A stretch of 64,000 bases of DNA, from NCBI RefSeq assembly GCF_009909185.1, contig NZ_JAAAMV010000003.1:484883-548882 (forward strand), given 5' to 3'. Of this stretch, positions 8,587 to 16,661 are shown in pieces. The translations under genes and the position numbers were made by a program. Every line of letters begins with the position of its first letter. Position 1 is the first letter of the stretch. The notes under the pieces are model-generated. The model saw nothing but the letters and a program-made list of their open reading frames with translations, did not search any database and was not told the DNA's origin. The DNA comes from Paenibacillus glycinis (GTDB lineage: Bacteria; Bacillota; Bacilli; Paenibacillales; Paenibacillaceae).

Positions 8587-9243
8587 TCATAGCGCCGAGA
8601 AGAAGCCGCTTGGATGATGAATGATGATTTGCTTCTTCGCGTACGTAATGAGCGCTTTCTCCCGCCATTTGTTCAGAATCTCGGTCACCGTCTGCCTGCT
8701 GCAGCCGATCACGTACGAGATCTCCTCGTGGCTCAATTGAAGCTGAACCTCGATCTGGCCATCCTGCTCCCGGCCCATCTGCATCAGGAACCAGGCGAGC
8801 CGCCAAGCGACCGGCCGGCTGATGAGCGTCTCGACCATGTTCTGCGTCTGCAGCAGCCTGCGCGCGGTGATGACGGCGAGCGCGTAGGAGAACGACGCGT
8901 TCTCGCGGACGAGCTCGAGATAGAGGCGCGCTTCCAGCGTCATGACCCGGCTCTCCGTCAAGCACTGGGCATAGCGCCTGCGGAGAAGTCCGGTAAGCAG
9001 CTCCGCGTTGCCGAACATCTCGCCGGGATAACGCAGGAACAAGGTAATGCCTTGGCCTTCCTGGGAAGATTGCGAGATTTTGATAAGTCCCGATTCCACG
9101 TAATGCGCAGCCGAAGGCGGATCGTTTTCCTGAAAAATAAATTCATGCTTGCGGCAGGTCCGCTCAGTCCCGTACGCGCGGAACACGCCCAGGATGATGT
9201 CTTTGACGTGGTCCGTCTCTTCAAAATCCTTCCGTTCGTCCAT
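8587..9243 (-). CDS. Crp/Fnr family transcriptional regulator
   Basis: A 218-residue regulator with an N-terminal cyclic-nucleotide-type beta-roll (about 25-130, including GEMFGNAELLTG) and a C-terminal winged helix (about 155-215) whose recognition helix is ISYVIGCSRQTVTEILNKW. It lacks the Cys cluster of iron-sulfur FNR proteins (one Cys near the N terminus, one in the roll, one in the helix-turn-helix), so it is unlikely to be an oxygen sensor of that type; the effector is unknown. The ATG at 9243 was chosen over a GTG at 9255 because GAGGTGA precedes it. It heads the ABC/MBL operon, and a palindrome about 100 bp upstream is a likely autoregulatory site. Confidence 0.88.
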   Translation of the reverse strand: MDERKDFEETDHVKDIILGVFRAYGTERTCRKHEFIFQENDPPSAAHYVESGLIKISQSSQEGQGITLFLRYPGEMFGNAELLTGLLRRRYAQCLTESRVMTLEARLYLELVRENASFSYALAVITARRLLQTQNMVETLISRPVAWRLAWFLMQMGREQDGQIEVQLQLSHEEISYVIGCSRQTVTEILNKWREKALITYAKKQIIIHHPSGFFSAL

Positions 9244-9320
9244 GGCCGCGTTCACCTCGCTCCGGTTTGTTTTTATCGTTCAGGCAAGCATTATTCCGAC
9301 TATTCTTATGCGATATAAGG

Positions 9321-9364
9321 ATAATAACACATTTCGATGCGTAAAAAATGTCGGGTATCCGACA
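9321..9364 (-). promoter_or_regulatory. Crp/Fnr-type operator and activator-dependent promoter
   Basis: TGTCGG (9349-9354) and CCGACA (9359-9364) form an inverted repeat with a 4-bp centre. On the minus strand a TATTAT -10 box (9326-9321) follows, with no recognisable -35; the palindrome centre falls near -42 from the expected start, the class II activation position of Crp/Fnr proteins. The rest of 9244-9564 shows no gene. Confidence 0.5.
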
Positions 9365-9564
9365 AAACGATTGAAATTTTATGGGATTGCGGCACCCAGG
9401 AAGTCCAGGCATGCGAAAAAAGCCTGCCGCAAGAAGCTCGGCAAGCCCGGTCGTGATTGTTTTCTCATTTCAATTTCCAGTCATGGCCAATCAATTCGAT
9501 TCATTCCGATCCTATTCGTGCCATCGCGCGCCACTGCCATGCGGCGTACATTTCCGGAAGCCCG

Positions 9565-10509
9565 CTACAGCCGCTGCTCCTCGATCCAGGCGATTCGCTT
9601 GGACCGACTGCCCTTGAGCACGGAATCCGCGATCGCGAATTCCGACTGCAGCTTGCTCACGACCCCGCGTACCTCGCTCACGGCCCGAAGCGTCTGATTT
9701 TGCGCTTCCTGGATCCGCTTCTGCACGATCCAATCGGTGATCAACCCGTCGAACCAATAATCCCCGAACTTGAGCATGCCGCTGATGTCGATTCCGACGT
9801 CGACGGTCCGTTCCAGATCGGCCAGCTCGTCGCGGAAATTCCGCATCAGATGGTTGGCGTTGTTCATGGACACCTTCGCCGCGTCCACGTGTTCATGCTT
9901 CATGTGCGTGCTGACGATCCCGCCGCCGCCCCACAGGTCCCAATTGCCCCAACCCTCGGCCTTCTCCAGGCTGTGCGAAGCGTCCTCCAGCGAGGTCAGC
10001 ACGCGTCGGCCGGCCGTCAGCGCCTCCTCGAGCTCCTTCGCCAGAATCGACTGATCGGCGATTTGCGCTTCCATCTCCGCCAGCTCGGCGCCGTAGGACG
10101 GAGAGTTGCGCAGGCTCGCTTCCTTCTCGGCCAGCAGCTGCTTGTATTCCAGCTCCGCATTCCGGCAGTCCGCGAGCTCGTCGCCCAGGCGGAAAATATC
10201 CGCCTGCAGCTGCTCCTGCTCCTGCTTCGCTTCCTGCAGCTTCAGCGCCGCGGCCAGCGCCTGCTGGCGTTCCAGCTCCAGCTGCTCCTCCTTGCTGCGA
10301 AGCAGCGTGCGGAACAAATTCGCCAGCGACATGCGGGTCAGATTGTCCACGTCCGCCTGCTCCGCTTCCAACTGCAGCTCCAGCTCGAAGACGCGCTTCT
10401 CGTTCTCGCGGAGCCGGCCGCGCAGCTGCTCCTGCCGCCGCTGCGCTTTGTCCAGCCGATGCATGCGTTCCCTTGCTTCCGCCAAGCGGTCGAATCCCGA
10501 ATCCGTCAT
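9565..10509 (-). CDS. Coiled-coil protein of unknown function
   Basis: A 314-residue protein I cannot assign to a named function. Residues 5-180 are a nearly continuous coiled coil rich in Glu, Gln, Leu and Arg (for example LELERQQALAAALKLQEAKQ). A Gly/Trp-rich motif follows (WGNWDLWGGGGIVSTHMKH), then a helical domain with NNANHLMRNFRDELADLE and FGDYWFDGLITDW, and a basic tail. No signal peptide or membrane helix is seen. The Trp/Gly motif after a long coiled coil recurs, as far as I know, in uncharacterised Firmicutes proteins. It is monocistronic, between the Crp/Fnr operon and the nucleoside hydrolase gene. Confidence 0.75.
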   Translation of the reverse strand: MTDSGFDRLAEARERMHRLDKAQRRQEQLRGRLRENEKRVFELELQLEAEQADVDNLTRMSLANLFRTLLRSKEEQLELERQQALAAALKLQEAKQEQEQLQADIFRLGDELADCRNAELEYKQLLAEKEASLRNSPSYGAELAEMEAQIADQSILAKELEEALTAGRRVLTSLEDASHSLEKAEGWGNWDLWGGGGIVSTHMKHEHVDAAKVSMNNANHLMRNFRDELADLERTVDVGIDISGMLKFGDYWFDGLITDWIVQKRIQEAQNQTLRAVSEVRGVVSKLQSEFAIADSVLKGSRSKRIAWIEEQRL

Positions 10510-10578
10510 CGTCGATTGCTCCCTTCCTCGTCACCACAGGTATATACGCGGGCAGTCGCGCCGGGATGCGGCGGCCGC

Positions 10579-10616
10579 AAAAAAAACCGTTCCCCGGTAG
10601 TCCCGGAAGAGCGGTT
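10579..10616 (-). terminator. Intrinsic terminator of the nucleoside hydrolase gene
   Basis: AACCG (10585-10589) pairs with CGGTT (10612-10616) around an inner CCGG/CCGG stem; an eight-base T-run follows on the minus strand. Confidence 0.65.
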
Positions 10617-10728
10617 CCGCACTTGCCGGACCGCGAACGGCGGTCCCCTCGCCTCCGTTTCCCTGACCGCGAATTCGCTGTTTCCTGTCAGCCTTCCAGT
10701 CTACCGGGTAGCGAATCCGACGTTTCCC

Positions 10729-11646
10729 TTAGCCTTCCAGCTTGCGGAACAAGTCCTTGAACACGCCGTCCCGCTCGACGTAATCCACGTACCGGATGAA
10801 ATGGCGCGACTTGTCGACGCTCCAGCGGCCGTCGTCCGACAGCACCGGGCTATGGACGAGCGAGCTCGGCAAATAATCGTCGTTGACGAGATAAGCGACC
10901 GTCGTCACGTCCCAGATCACGCGGGAATAACCGAAATGGTCCGGGCTGCAATCCCGGAACGTCTCGTACAAATATTGGCCGACGGGGCCTTTCTCCTTCA
11001 CGTACGCTTCGATCTCGGAAAGCGTCGTGCGCAGATGCGACGTGACGCCCATGCACGGAATCAGGACAAGCGGCACGCCGCTGTTCAGCACGATGCGGGC
11101 GGCGGGGACGTCCTGGTACAGGTTGAACTCTCTCGTATCCGGCCAGTGCAAGGCATGCCCGCCCAGCCATACGACGACGATCCGCTCGATGATCCGCGGC
11201 TCCAGCAGGATCGCGGACGCGACGTTCGTGATCGCTCCGATCGCGAGCACGTAGAGCGGGTCCTCCTCGGACGACGCCATCGCCCGCTCCACGAGATCGC
11301 GCGCGGCGGCGCTTTCGACCGGCGTTTCCTCTTCCGGCAAGTAGCCCTCGGACCCGCGGAATATCGGAATGCCGGCCATTTCCGGCATGATGGAAGCGAT
11401 GCGGAGCAGCTCGTTATAGCTCTTCTCCATGCCGTCCTTCGGGCCGGTCGACAGATCGTTGAAGAACGGCGCCGCGTAGAACGCCTCCACCGCGACGCTC
11501 TCCGGCGATTTCAGCGCGTAGATGACGGCGAACTGGTCGTCGATTTCGTTGAACGTGTCGGTGTCCAGCACCATGCGGACCTTGCGCCGCGGATGCGCGA
11601 GGCGCTGCAGCAGCTTTTGTTCGGGTATGACGGGGTAGTTGACCAT
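10729..11646 (-). CDS. Nucleoside hydrolase
   Basis: A 305-residue inosine/uridine-preferring-type nucleoside N-ribohydrolase, which splits nucleosides into base and ribose in the cytoplasm. The calcium-binding signature is DTDTFNEIDDQFAV starting at residue 28, with further family segments in GAITNVASAI and a C-terminal Asp in VIWDVTTVAYL. Length is typical. Two upstream in-frame ATGs were rejected because the GAGAGGA ribosome site lies 8 nt before the ATG at 11646. It is divergent from an AraC regulator that may control it. Exact nucleoside preference cannot be told from sequence. Confidence 0.85.
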   Translation of the reverse strand: MVNYPVIPEQKLLQRLAHPRRKVRMVLDTDTFNEIDDQFAVIYALKSPESVAVEAFYAAPFFNDLSTGPKDGMEKSYNELLRIASIMPEMAGIPIFRGSEGYLPEEETPVESAAARDLVERAMASSEEDPLYVLAIGAITNVASAILLEPRIIERIVVVWLGGHALHWPDTREFNLYQDVPAARIVLNSGVPLVLIPCMGVTSHLRTTLSEIEAYVKEKGPVGQYLYETFRDCSPDHFGYSRVIWDVTTVAYLVNDDYLPSSLVHSPVLSDDGRWSVDKSRHFIRYVDYVERDGVFKDLFRKLEG

Positions 11647-11849
11647 GAATTCCATCCTCTCTTCGGATCGAGAAATAAGCAAAGCCCGCGCTTGCCGGAC
11701 AGCGCGCAATCTTTTATGATTTGGTTATTCCTAGGCGGTCGAACCTCGATGTCATGCTCATTTTACAACGATCGCGCGAATGGTTAGTTCTACGATGTGG
11801 CTGATTGTTTTTACGATGTGGCTGGATGAAGGAAGAGAGGCGGGGTCAG

Positions 11850-12623
11850 ATGCGCGCGGAAATGGATTTTATGTTTCAGTCGGTGCGCCCGGCGGGCTCC
11901 TACATGCCGATGCATGCCCACACGTGCTGCGAGCTTGTCTATTACGGCACGGGCAGCGGAACGACGTGCATCCGGGAGGTCGCCGGCGCCTATAAGCCCG
12001 GCACTTACGCCATCATGGCCGCGGGAACCTTGCACGACGAGCGGCGGCTGGCGGAGACCAACGTCATCTGCGTCGGTTTCCGGCTGACGGGCGTCGAGAC
12101 GGAACTCCTGGAAGGCGTCCACGAGGACGAAGCGGACAGGCCCATGGAGAAGCTGCTTCATGCGATGCTCAAGGAAATGCAGGAACAGCGGCCGTATTAT
12201 CCCGAGAAATTGAATTACCTGCTCGGCATGATTGTCATCGAGCACCGCCGAAGCGTTCAAGTAAGCGCGTACAAGGATACGGCCGACCATTTGGTCTACG
12301 CGCGGGCATTCATGGACGAGAATTACAATCAGAAGATTTCGGTGGAGGAGTTAGCGGAGATGGCGGGGTACAGCTATCATCATTTCAGGCATTTGTTCAA
12401 AACGAAATTCGGCCGCTCGCCGATCGCTTACCTGCTGAACAAACGCATTCAGCGGGCAACCCATCTGCTGCTGCACAGCACCCTGACCGTCGCGGCGATC
12501 GCGGAGGAGTGCGGCTTCTCGAGCGGCGCCCAGTTCAGCACCTTGTTCAAGCGCGAGCGGGGCGCATCGCCGAGCGGGTACCGGCAATCGCGGATCAATC
12601 GAACACCGGAGGTCCGGCCTTGA
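11850..12623 (+). CDS. AraC family transcriptional regulator
   Basis: A 257-residue regulator with an N-terminal cupin-like ligand domain (PMHAHTCCELVYY, and GTYAIMAAGTLHDE) and a C-terminal pair of helix-turn-helix motifs (about 160-250: ISVEELAEMAGYSYHHFRHL and LTVAAIAEECGFSSGAQFST). The HAH motif in the cupin may bind a metal or sugar. The start at 11850 follows AGAGGCGGGG; two upstream ATGs have no comparable site. It is divergent from the nucleoside hydrolase gene, its probable target. Its last 29 bp overlap the convergent DUF1904 gene. Confidence 0.88.
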   Translation: MRAEMDFMFQSVRPAGSYMPMHAHTCCELVYYGTGSGTTCIREVAGAYKPGTYAIMAAGTLHDERRLAETNVICVGFRLTGVETELLEGVHEDEADRPMEKLLHAMLKEMQEQRPYYPEKLNYLLGMIVIEHRRSVQVSAYKDTADHLVYARAFMDENYNQKISVEELAEMAGYSYHHFRHLFKTKFGRSPIAYLLNKRIQRATHLLLHSTLTVAAIAEECGFSSGAQFSTLFKRERGASPSGYRQSRINRTPEVRP

Positions 12624-12951
12624 CCATGAACGGCTGTCCGTTGGCGTAATAATGCGTCTCCCGGTAGACCTTGAAGGCGACCTCGACCTCCGGAATGCCC
12701 GTGGTCAGCAGATGGTTCGTGATCGCGTTAGCCACGTTGTCCTGCGTTTCCCGGCCGCGGTCGAACCAGGCGACCTCGACGAAAGGAAACGTCGGGACGA
12801 TAGCGCCGTCGAGGATCGTCGTCGTCGTGAGGCAATCGAGGGTGAAATTATCTTTGCTGCACCGGCAAATTCGCGCCAGTTCGTCGACGAGCGCCCCGCT
12901 GATTTTCATGACTTCCGTGATGTTGACGCCTCGTATCGTAAGTTGGGGCAT
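12595..12951 (-). CDS. DUF1904 family protein (tautomerase-like)
   Basis: A 118-residue protein matching DUF1904. It begins MPQLTIRGVNITEVMKISG and contains RCSKDNFTLDCL and a cis-strand FPFVEVAWFDRGRETQDNVA, the pattern of a small two-lobed fold related to 4-oxalocrotonate tautomerase; Pro2 at the mature N terminus fits that fold. Function is not established for the family. The start at 12951 has AAAGGAG 10 nt upstream; an in-frame start 54 nt earlier would lie inside the ypsA gene. It is the second gene after ypsA with a 16-bp gap. Confidence 0.8.
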   Translation of the reverse strand: MPQLTIRGVNITEVMKISGALVDELARICRCSKDNFTLDCLTTTTILDGAIVPTFPFVEVAWFDRGRETQDNVANAITNHLLTTGIPEVEVAFKVYRETHYYANGQPFMVKAGPPVFD

Positions 12952-12967
12952 GGCGGAACACTCCTTT

Positions 12968-13525
12968 TTATTCGTAATCGTAGAACCGTTCTTCCTCGGC
13001 GGCATTTTGCAGGTCTTCCCCGGTCACGACGATGATCGCGTACCCGGGCGTAATCTCGGCGTGCTTGCGCGCGAGCTCGAGCAGAAACCGCGGCGAACCC
13101 TCCTGCTCTTCGTCGTAGACGAGCAGCAGGCCCTCCGTGTTGTCCAGCAGGAACCGGTCGCGCGCCTTGAACTGCCAGGGACCCGCGTACTTCTGCTTGG
13201 AGACGCTGTTCACGTAATCCGCGCCGGCCAGAATCGTGGCGTACGTCGTTTTTTTCTGCTCGCTCCAATTCTCGTCCTGCTCCAGAAAAGGCGTAATCAC
13301 GGCCAAGCGCAGCGAATCGTATTCAGCTCTAAGCTCCAGCGCGACTTCTGCAGCCCACAGCTCAACACCCCACTGTCCGCTCACGATCACCCATTCAAGT
13401 CCCTCTTCGACCAAGGCCCGCAGCCGCTGCCTGAGCGCCTTCTTGATAATGCCCACCCCGGGATGCTTGTCGGAGAAGATGCCCAGCTCGGAAGCTTTGT
13501 ATCCGGTAACCAGAACCTGTTTCAT
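12968..13525 (-). CDS. ypsA: SLOG-family protein YpsA (DUF1273)
   Basis: A 185-residue member of the YpsA/DUF1273 family. It opens with MKQVLVTGYKASELGIF and has the SLOG-type nucleotide-site features WVIVSGQWGVELWAAEVAL and VITPFLEQDENW, then the C-terminal EGLLLVYDEEQEGSP. SLOG proteins bind nucleotides or their derivatives; B. subtilis YpsA is linked to cell division and growth under stress. The AAGGAG site lies 10 nt before the ATG at 13525. It probably forms an operon with the DUF1904 gene. Confidence 0.9.
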   Translation of the reverse strand: MKQVLVTGYKASELGIFSDKHPGVGIIKKALRQRLRALVEEGLEWVIVSGQWGVELWAAEVALELRAEYDSLRLAVITPFLEQDENWSEQKKTTYATILAGADYVNSVSKQKYAGPWQFKARDRFLLDNTEGLLLVYDEEQEGSPRFLLELARKHAEITPGYAIIVVTGEDLQNAAEEERFYDYE

Positions 13526-13674
13526 CGTCTCGTGCTCCTTGTTCGCGCTTCTAGCTAAGCGTAGCACAAATAAAGAGCGCCGGACAACCCGGCCTGCGGC
13601 AAGGCTTGCGTCCGACGCTCGATGACGGAATGGAAACTGCGCGATCCGTTATGTTAACCTTCGCGGCCGTGCGG

Positions 13675-14619
13675 CTACGCTTCCATCCCCTTCGGATAAT
13701 GCTCCTTCGGCTCCCGGATGACATGGCCGTCGTCCAACCTGACGTACGTCGCGAAATCCCGCGCGTCCCGCTGCAGCTTGATGACGCGCGCGCCCCGCTG
13801 GAAGCCTTCCCGGCCATACGTCTGATAGCCGGTGGCCCGGCCGTAGCAGAGCCGAATATCGTGGAGAGCGCCCCAATAATCGTTGACGTGGTCGTGGCCG
13901 CAGAACGTCCCGACGACGTCCCCCATCTCCACCATGGCGGCGAACAACCCGGAATTGACCGGCGGACAGGCGACGCCCTCGTGCTTGCTGCCGAAGCACA
14001 GCTCCTTCTTCCAGACCTGCTTGTATTCCGGCAGCGGGATGTGGAAGAAGGCCAGCGACGGCAGCGGTTCCCCGCCGTTCGCGGCGGCGATCGCGGCCGA
14101 CTGCGCCGCGTACCAATTGATCTGGTCGCGCTGGATCCATTGGTACCCGATCAGATGCGGAAGCTCGGAGTAGCTGCCGCTGTCGAACAGGTAAAGCGCG
14201 TTGACCGGCTTGCCGCTCTCCGGGTCGTGCACGAACAACACGGCGTTGCCCGCGCCGCTCAGCTCCGGCAGCCCCGCTTCGCCGACGCAGAACGCATGCT
14301 CCAGCTGGACGTTCATCAGCTCGCCGCGCGAGACGAGATGCTCCGTGTCGTGATTGCCGAACACCGCCGCCCACGGGATGCCCCGGCCGTCGACGGTCTT
14401 CACGGCATCCCGGAACGATTGCCGCGGATCGACGCAGTCCTTGCTGTAGATCACGTCCCCGGTGAACACGACGAGATCCGGCGATTCCGCGTCCAGCACC
14501 CGCTCCATGAGCATGCGGGTCAAGATGTCGCCCGGTTCCCCGTTTTGCCAATGCAGATCCGTGAACTGCACGATCGTGAACGTGCCGTCCTCGCGATAGT
14601 TCAATGTTTGCTTCATCAT
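13675..14619 (-). CDS. Calcineurin-like metallophosphoesterase
   Basis: A 314-residue dinuclear-metal phosphoesterase with all five blocks of the fold: QFTDLHW, VFTGDVIYSKD, FGNHDTEH, FFHIPLPEY and CGHDHVNDY. The spacing resembles the purple-acid-phosphatase-like group of bacterial phosphohydrolases, many of which act on nucleotides or phosphodiesters. No signal peptide is present, so the enzyme is probably cytoplasmic. The gene ends 149 bp before ypsA on the same strand and begins 31 bp after the MgtC-like gene, so it is probably cotranscribed with the latter. Confidence 0.88.
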   Translation of the reverse strand: MMKQTLNYREDGTFTIVQFTDLHWQNGEPGDILTRMLMERVLDAESPDLVVFTGDVIYSKDCVDPRQSFRDAVKTVDGRGIPWAAVFGNHDTEHLVSRGELMNVQLEHAFCVGEAGLPELSGAGNAVLFVHDPESGKPVNALYLFDSGSYSELPHLIGYQWIQRDQINWYAAQSAAIAAANGGEPLPSLAFFHIPLPEYKQVWKKELCFGSKHEGVACPPVNSGLFAAMVEMGDVVGTFCGHDHVNDYWGALHDIRLCYGRATGYQTYGREGFQRGARVIKLQRDARDFATYVRLDDGHVIREPKEHYPKGMEA

Positions 14620-14650
14620 GTATCCTCTCCCCGCCGGCCTTCGCGCCGCG

Positions 14651-15397
14651 TTAATATGATGATTCCACGCCAGCCTCGAGCCCGAAGACGCCGTCGATCG
14701 CCGCCAGCGAGACGATGACCTCCTCGAATCGCTTGGATGGTCCCAGCTTCAGCTGCAGCCGTACGATCAGCATCTCGGCGCGTTCCGGCACGGTCTCCGC
14801 TTCTTCGTTTTCGACGATGATTTTGTTGATGCCGATGCCGCTCCGGTGCAGCTCCGCCACGACCTTGCTGAGGCTCGCGGAATCCTTGTCGACGCGCAGG
14901 ACCACGTCTCTCCTGCGCTTCGTCCGCGAAAACTTCTTTTCCAGCTTGTTCAGCACGAACAGGCTGACGACCACGAGCACGGTCAGCACCGCGGAGCCGT
15001 AGTAGAAGCCCGCGCCGACCGTCAAGCCGATGGCGGCCACGACCCACAAGGATGCCGCGGTCGTCAAGCCGGAGACGGTAATGCCCGTGCGCAGGATCGT
15101 GCCCGCGCCGAGGAAGCCGATGCCGCTGATGACCTGGGCCGCAAGCCGCGCCGGATCGAGCCGCACGTTGGGGTCGGTCGAAAACTCCGCAAACCCGTAG
15201 ATGGACAGCAGCACGATCGCGGCGGATCCGAGGCAGACCAGGATGTGCGTCCGGAATCCCGCCGAATGCCCGCCAAGCTCGCGCTCAAGGCCGATCAGCC
15301 CGCCGAGCGCCAGCGCAAGCACCAGGCGGACCGTCAATTCCCAATAGCTGATATGCCAAATGCCGGGGTCGTACACTTGCGTCACGGACGTCGCCAT
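14651..15397 (-). CDS. MgtC/SapB family membrane protein
   Basis: A 248-residue integral membrane protein. The MgtC domain (about 15-140) has four to five transmembrane helices and the motifs IGLERE, FRTHILVCLG, GIGFLGAGTIL and LTTAASLWVVAAIG. The C-terminal cytoplasmic part (about 165-245) looks like an ACT-type domain. Homologues are linked to magnesium limitation or virulence by inhibiting F-type ATPase; their biochemical role is unsettled. The second of two closely spaced ATGs (15397) suits the AAGGA ribosome site better than 15403. It precedes the phosphoesterase gene. Confidence 0.88.
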   Translation of the reverse strand: MATSVTQVYDPGIWHISYWELTVRLVLALALGGLIGLERELGGHSAGFRTHILVCLGSAAIVLLSIYGFAEFSTDPNVRLDPARLAAQVISGIGFLGAGTILRTGITVSGLTTAASLWVVAAIGLTVGAGFYYGSAVLTVLVVVSLFVLNKLEKKFSRTKRRRDVVLRVDKDSASLSKVVAELHRSGIGINKIIVENEEAETVPERAEMLIVRLQLKLGPSKRFEEVIVSLAAIDGVFGLEAGVESSY

Positions 15398-15500
15398 ATG
15401 CATTCATTCCTTCGCTATGATCGGTACCGGAGCCGGACCGCTCCGCCTATGCCCTTTGTCTTTATCTATACGCGCCGGGCGCTTGCCATGCGTCGCGCGC

Positions 15501-15531
15501 AAAAAAATAAAACCCGGCCGAGATGCCGGGT
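15501..15531 (-). terminator. Intrinsic terminator of the histidinol-phosphatase gene
   Basis: ACCCGGC (15512-15518) and GCCGGGT (15525-15531) with a CGAGAT loop; a T-rich tract follows on the minus strand. Confidence 0.85.
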
Positions 15532-15604
15532 CGGCATGCGCGGACAGCGGGAACGGGTGACCGTCCGCCCCCGCTGTCGTCCGCTTGCTGTCTTCAGCTG
15601 TTAT

Positions 15605-16432
15605 TTACCGCTTCAGCCGAGCTTCGAACCAGTCGTAGCCGGCGCCGACATGCTCCGGGCGATGCGAGTCGGAGCCGTATACGAGCGCAATCCCCTCAGC
15701 TTCGCAGGCGCGCATGAACCATTCCGGCACGTAAGGCTTGCCGCAGGTCGGCACGCGGAGCCCGGCGGCGTTCGCGTCGATGCCGACGCCGCCTTTCGCC
15801 AGTTTCGGCAGGAGCGCGGTCAACCGCTCCTTGATCTGCGTCTCGTCGATCGGCGGCAATTTGGCCGCGAATTTCTCGATCAGGTTGATATGGCCGATCC
15901 GCTTGCGCATCGGAAGCCCCGAAGCCCACTCGATCGCGGCCTCCACATGGTTATAGTATTCGTCGACGACCTTCTCCATCGTGCCATAGTAGGACAATAG
16001 GTTCGCCGCGAAGTCCTCCGCCGTGAAGTCGATGCAGCGCATGCCGCCCGCGCCCGGCAAGAAATGCACGGAATAGACGACATCCTCGAGCTTGTCGATA
16101 TACCGGTCCACGATCGCTTCCGTGAACGGCAGCGCGCCTTGCAGGTAGTCCAGCTCGAGCCCGACCGCGATTTCGATTCGGTCTTCGTACTTCCGTTTAA
16201 TGGTGGATACGTAGTCCATGTAGAGCGGCAGCTCGGCATCGGGCATCGCCAGCTCCGCCATCAGCCGCTTGTCCGGCACCCAATCGGCCGGAAGCGGCGG
16301 GTGCTCGCTGATCGTATACCGCTGGAAACCGAGCTCGATCGCGCGCTCGATGTAGGCGTCCGATTCCGCGGAACTGCCATGGTAACAAAATTTCGTATGC
16401 GTGTGCCCATCCCATTTCAGCGCCGGCGGCAT
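15605..16432 (-). CDS. hisK: PHP-domain histidinol-phosphatase
   Basis: A 275-residue PHP-family phosphatase that would dephosphorylate histidinol phosphate in histidine biosynthesis. Metal motifs seen are DGHTHTKFCYHG at the N terminus, SEHPPL, GLELDYL, VHFLPG and GSDSHRPEHVG near the C terminus, matching the HisJ/HisK type. The ATG at 16432 is preceded by GGGAGGA; in-frame codons further upstream would run into the kimA promoter. It is not next to other his genes, so a different phosphate monoester is possible. A terminator follows. Confidence 0.82.
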   Translation of the reverse strand: MPPALKWDGHTHTKFCYHGSSAESDAYIERAIELGFQRYTISEHPPLPADWVPDKRLMAELAMPDAELPLYMDYVSTIKRKYEDRIEIAVGLELDYLQGALPFTEAIVDRYIDKLEDVVYSVHFLPGAGGMRCIDFTAEDFAANLLSYYGTMEKVVDEYYNHVEAAIEWASGLPMRKRIGHINLIEKFAAKLPPIDETQIKERLTALLPKLAKGGVGIDANAAGLRVPTCGKPYVPEWFMRACEAEGIALVYGSDSHRPEHVGAGYDWFEARLKR

Positions 16433-16567
16433 AGTATTCCTCCCGTTCTCCCTGCCAAGTGTTAAGCGGCAGTAAATGTATGCATGGTTCCAAGTATACC
16501 ATCCGGGGCGAGCCAAGCAACTCTTGCTTTTTTATTCCGCCGGGCATCTTCTAACCCGCCGTAATTC

Positions 16568-16576
16568 TGCTATAAT
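16568..16576 (+). promoter_or_regulatory. Extended -10 promoter of the kimA-like gene
   Basis: TGCTATAAT (16568-16576) is a perfect extended -10 box; no good -35 is seen. The inferred 5' leader is about 80 nt. Confidence 0.6.
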
Positions 16577-16661
16577 GAATTCTGTTCATTACGGAAATTC
16601 TAAACGCAACGCTAACCATCGACAATGTATTCCTGATGCGGAGAAAAGAGAGGTTCCATCC

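Noticed and set aside
9457..11787. A 776-codon open frame on the plus strand
   Set aside because: It runs antisense through the coiled-coil and nucleoside hydrolase genes and gives an Arg/Leu/Gln/His-rich product typical of the complement of GC-rich coding DNA.
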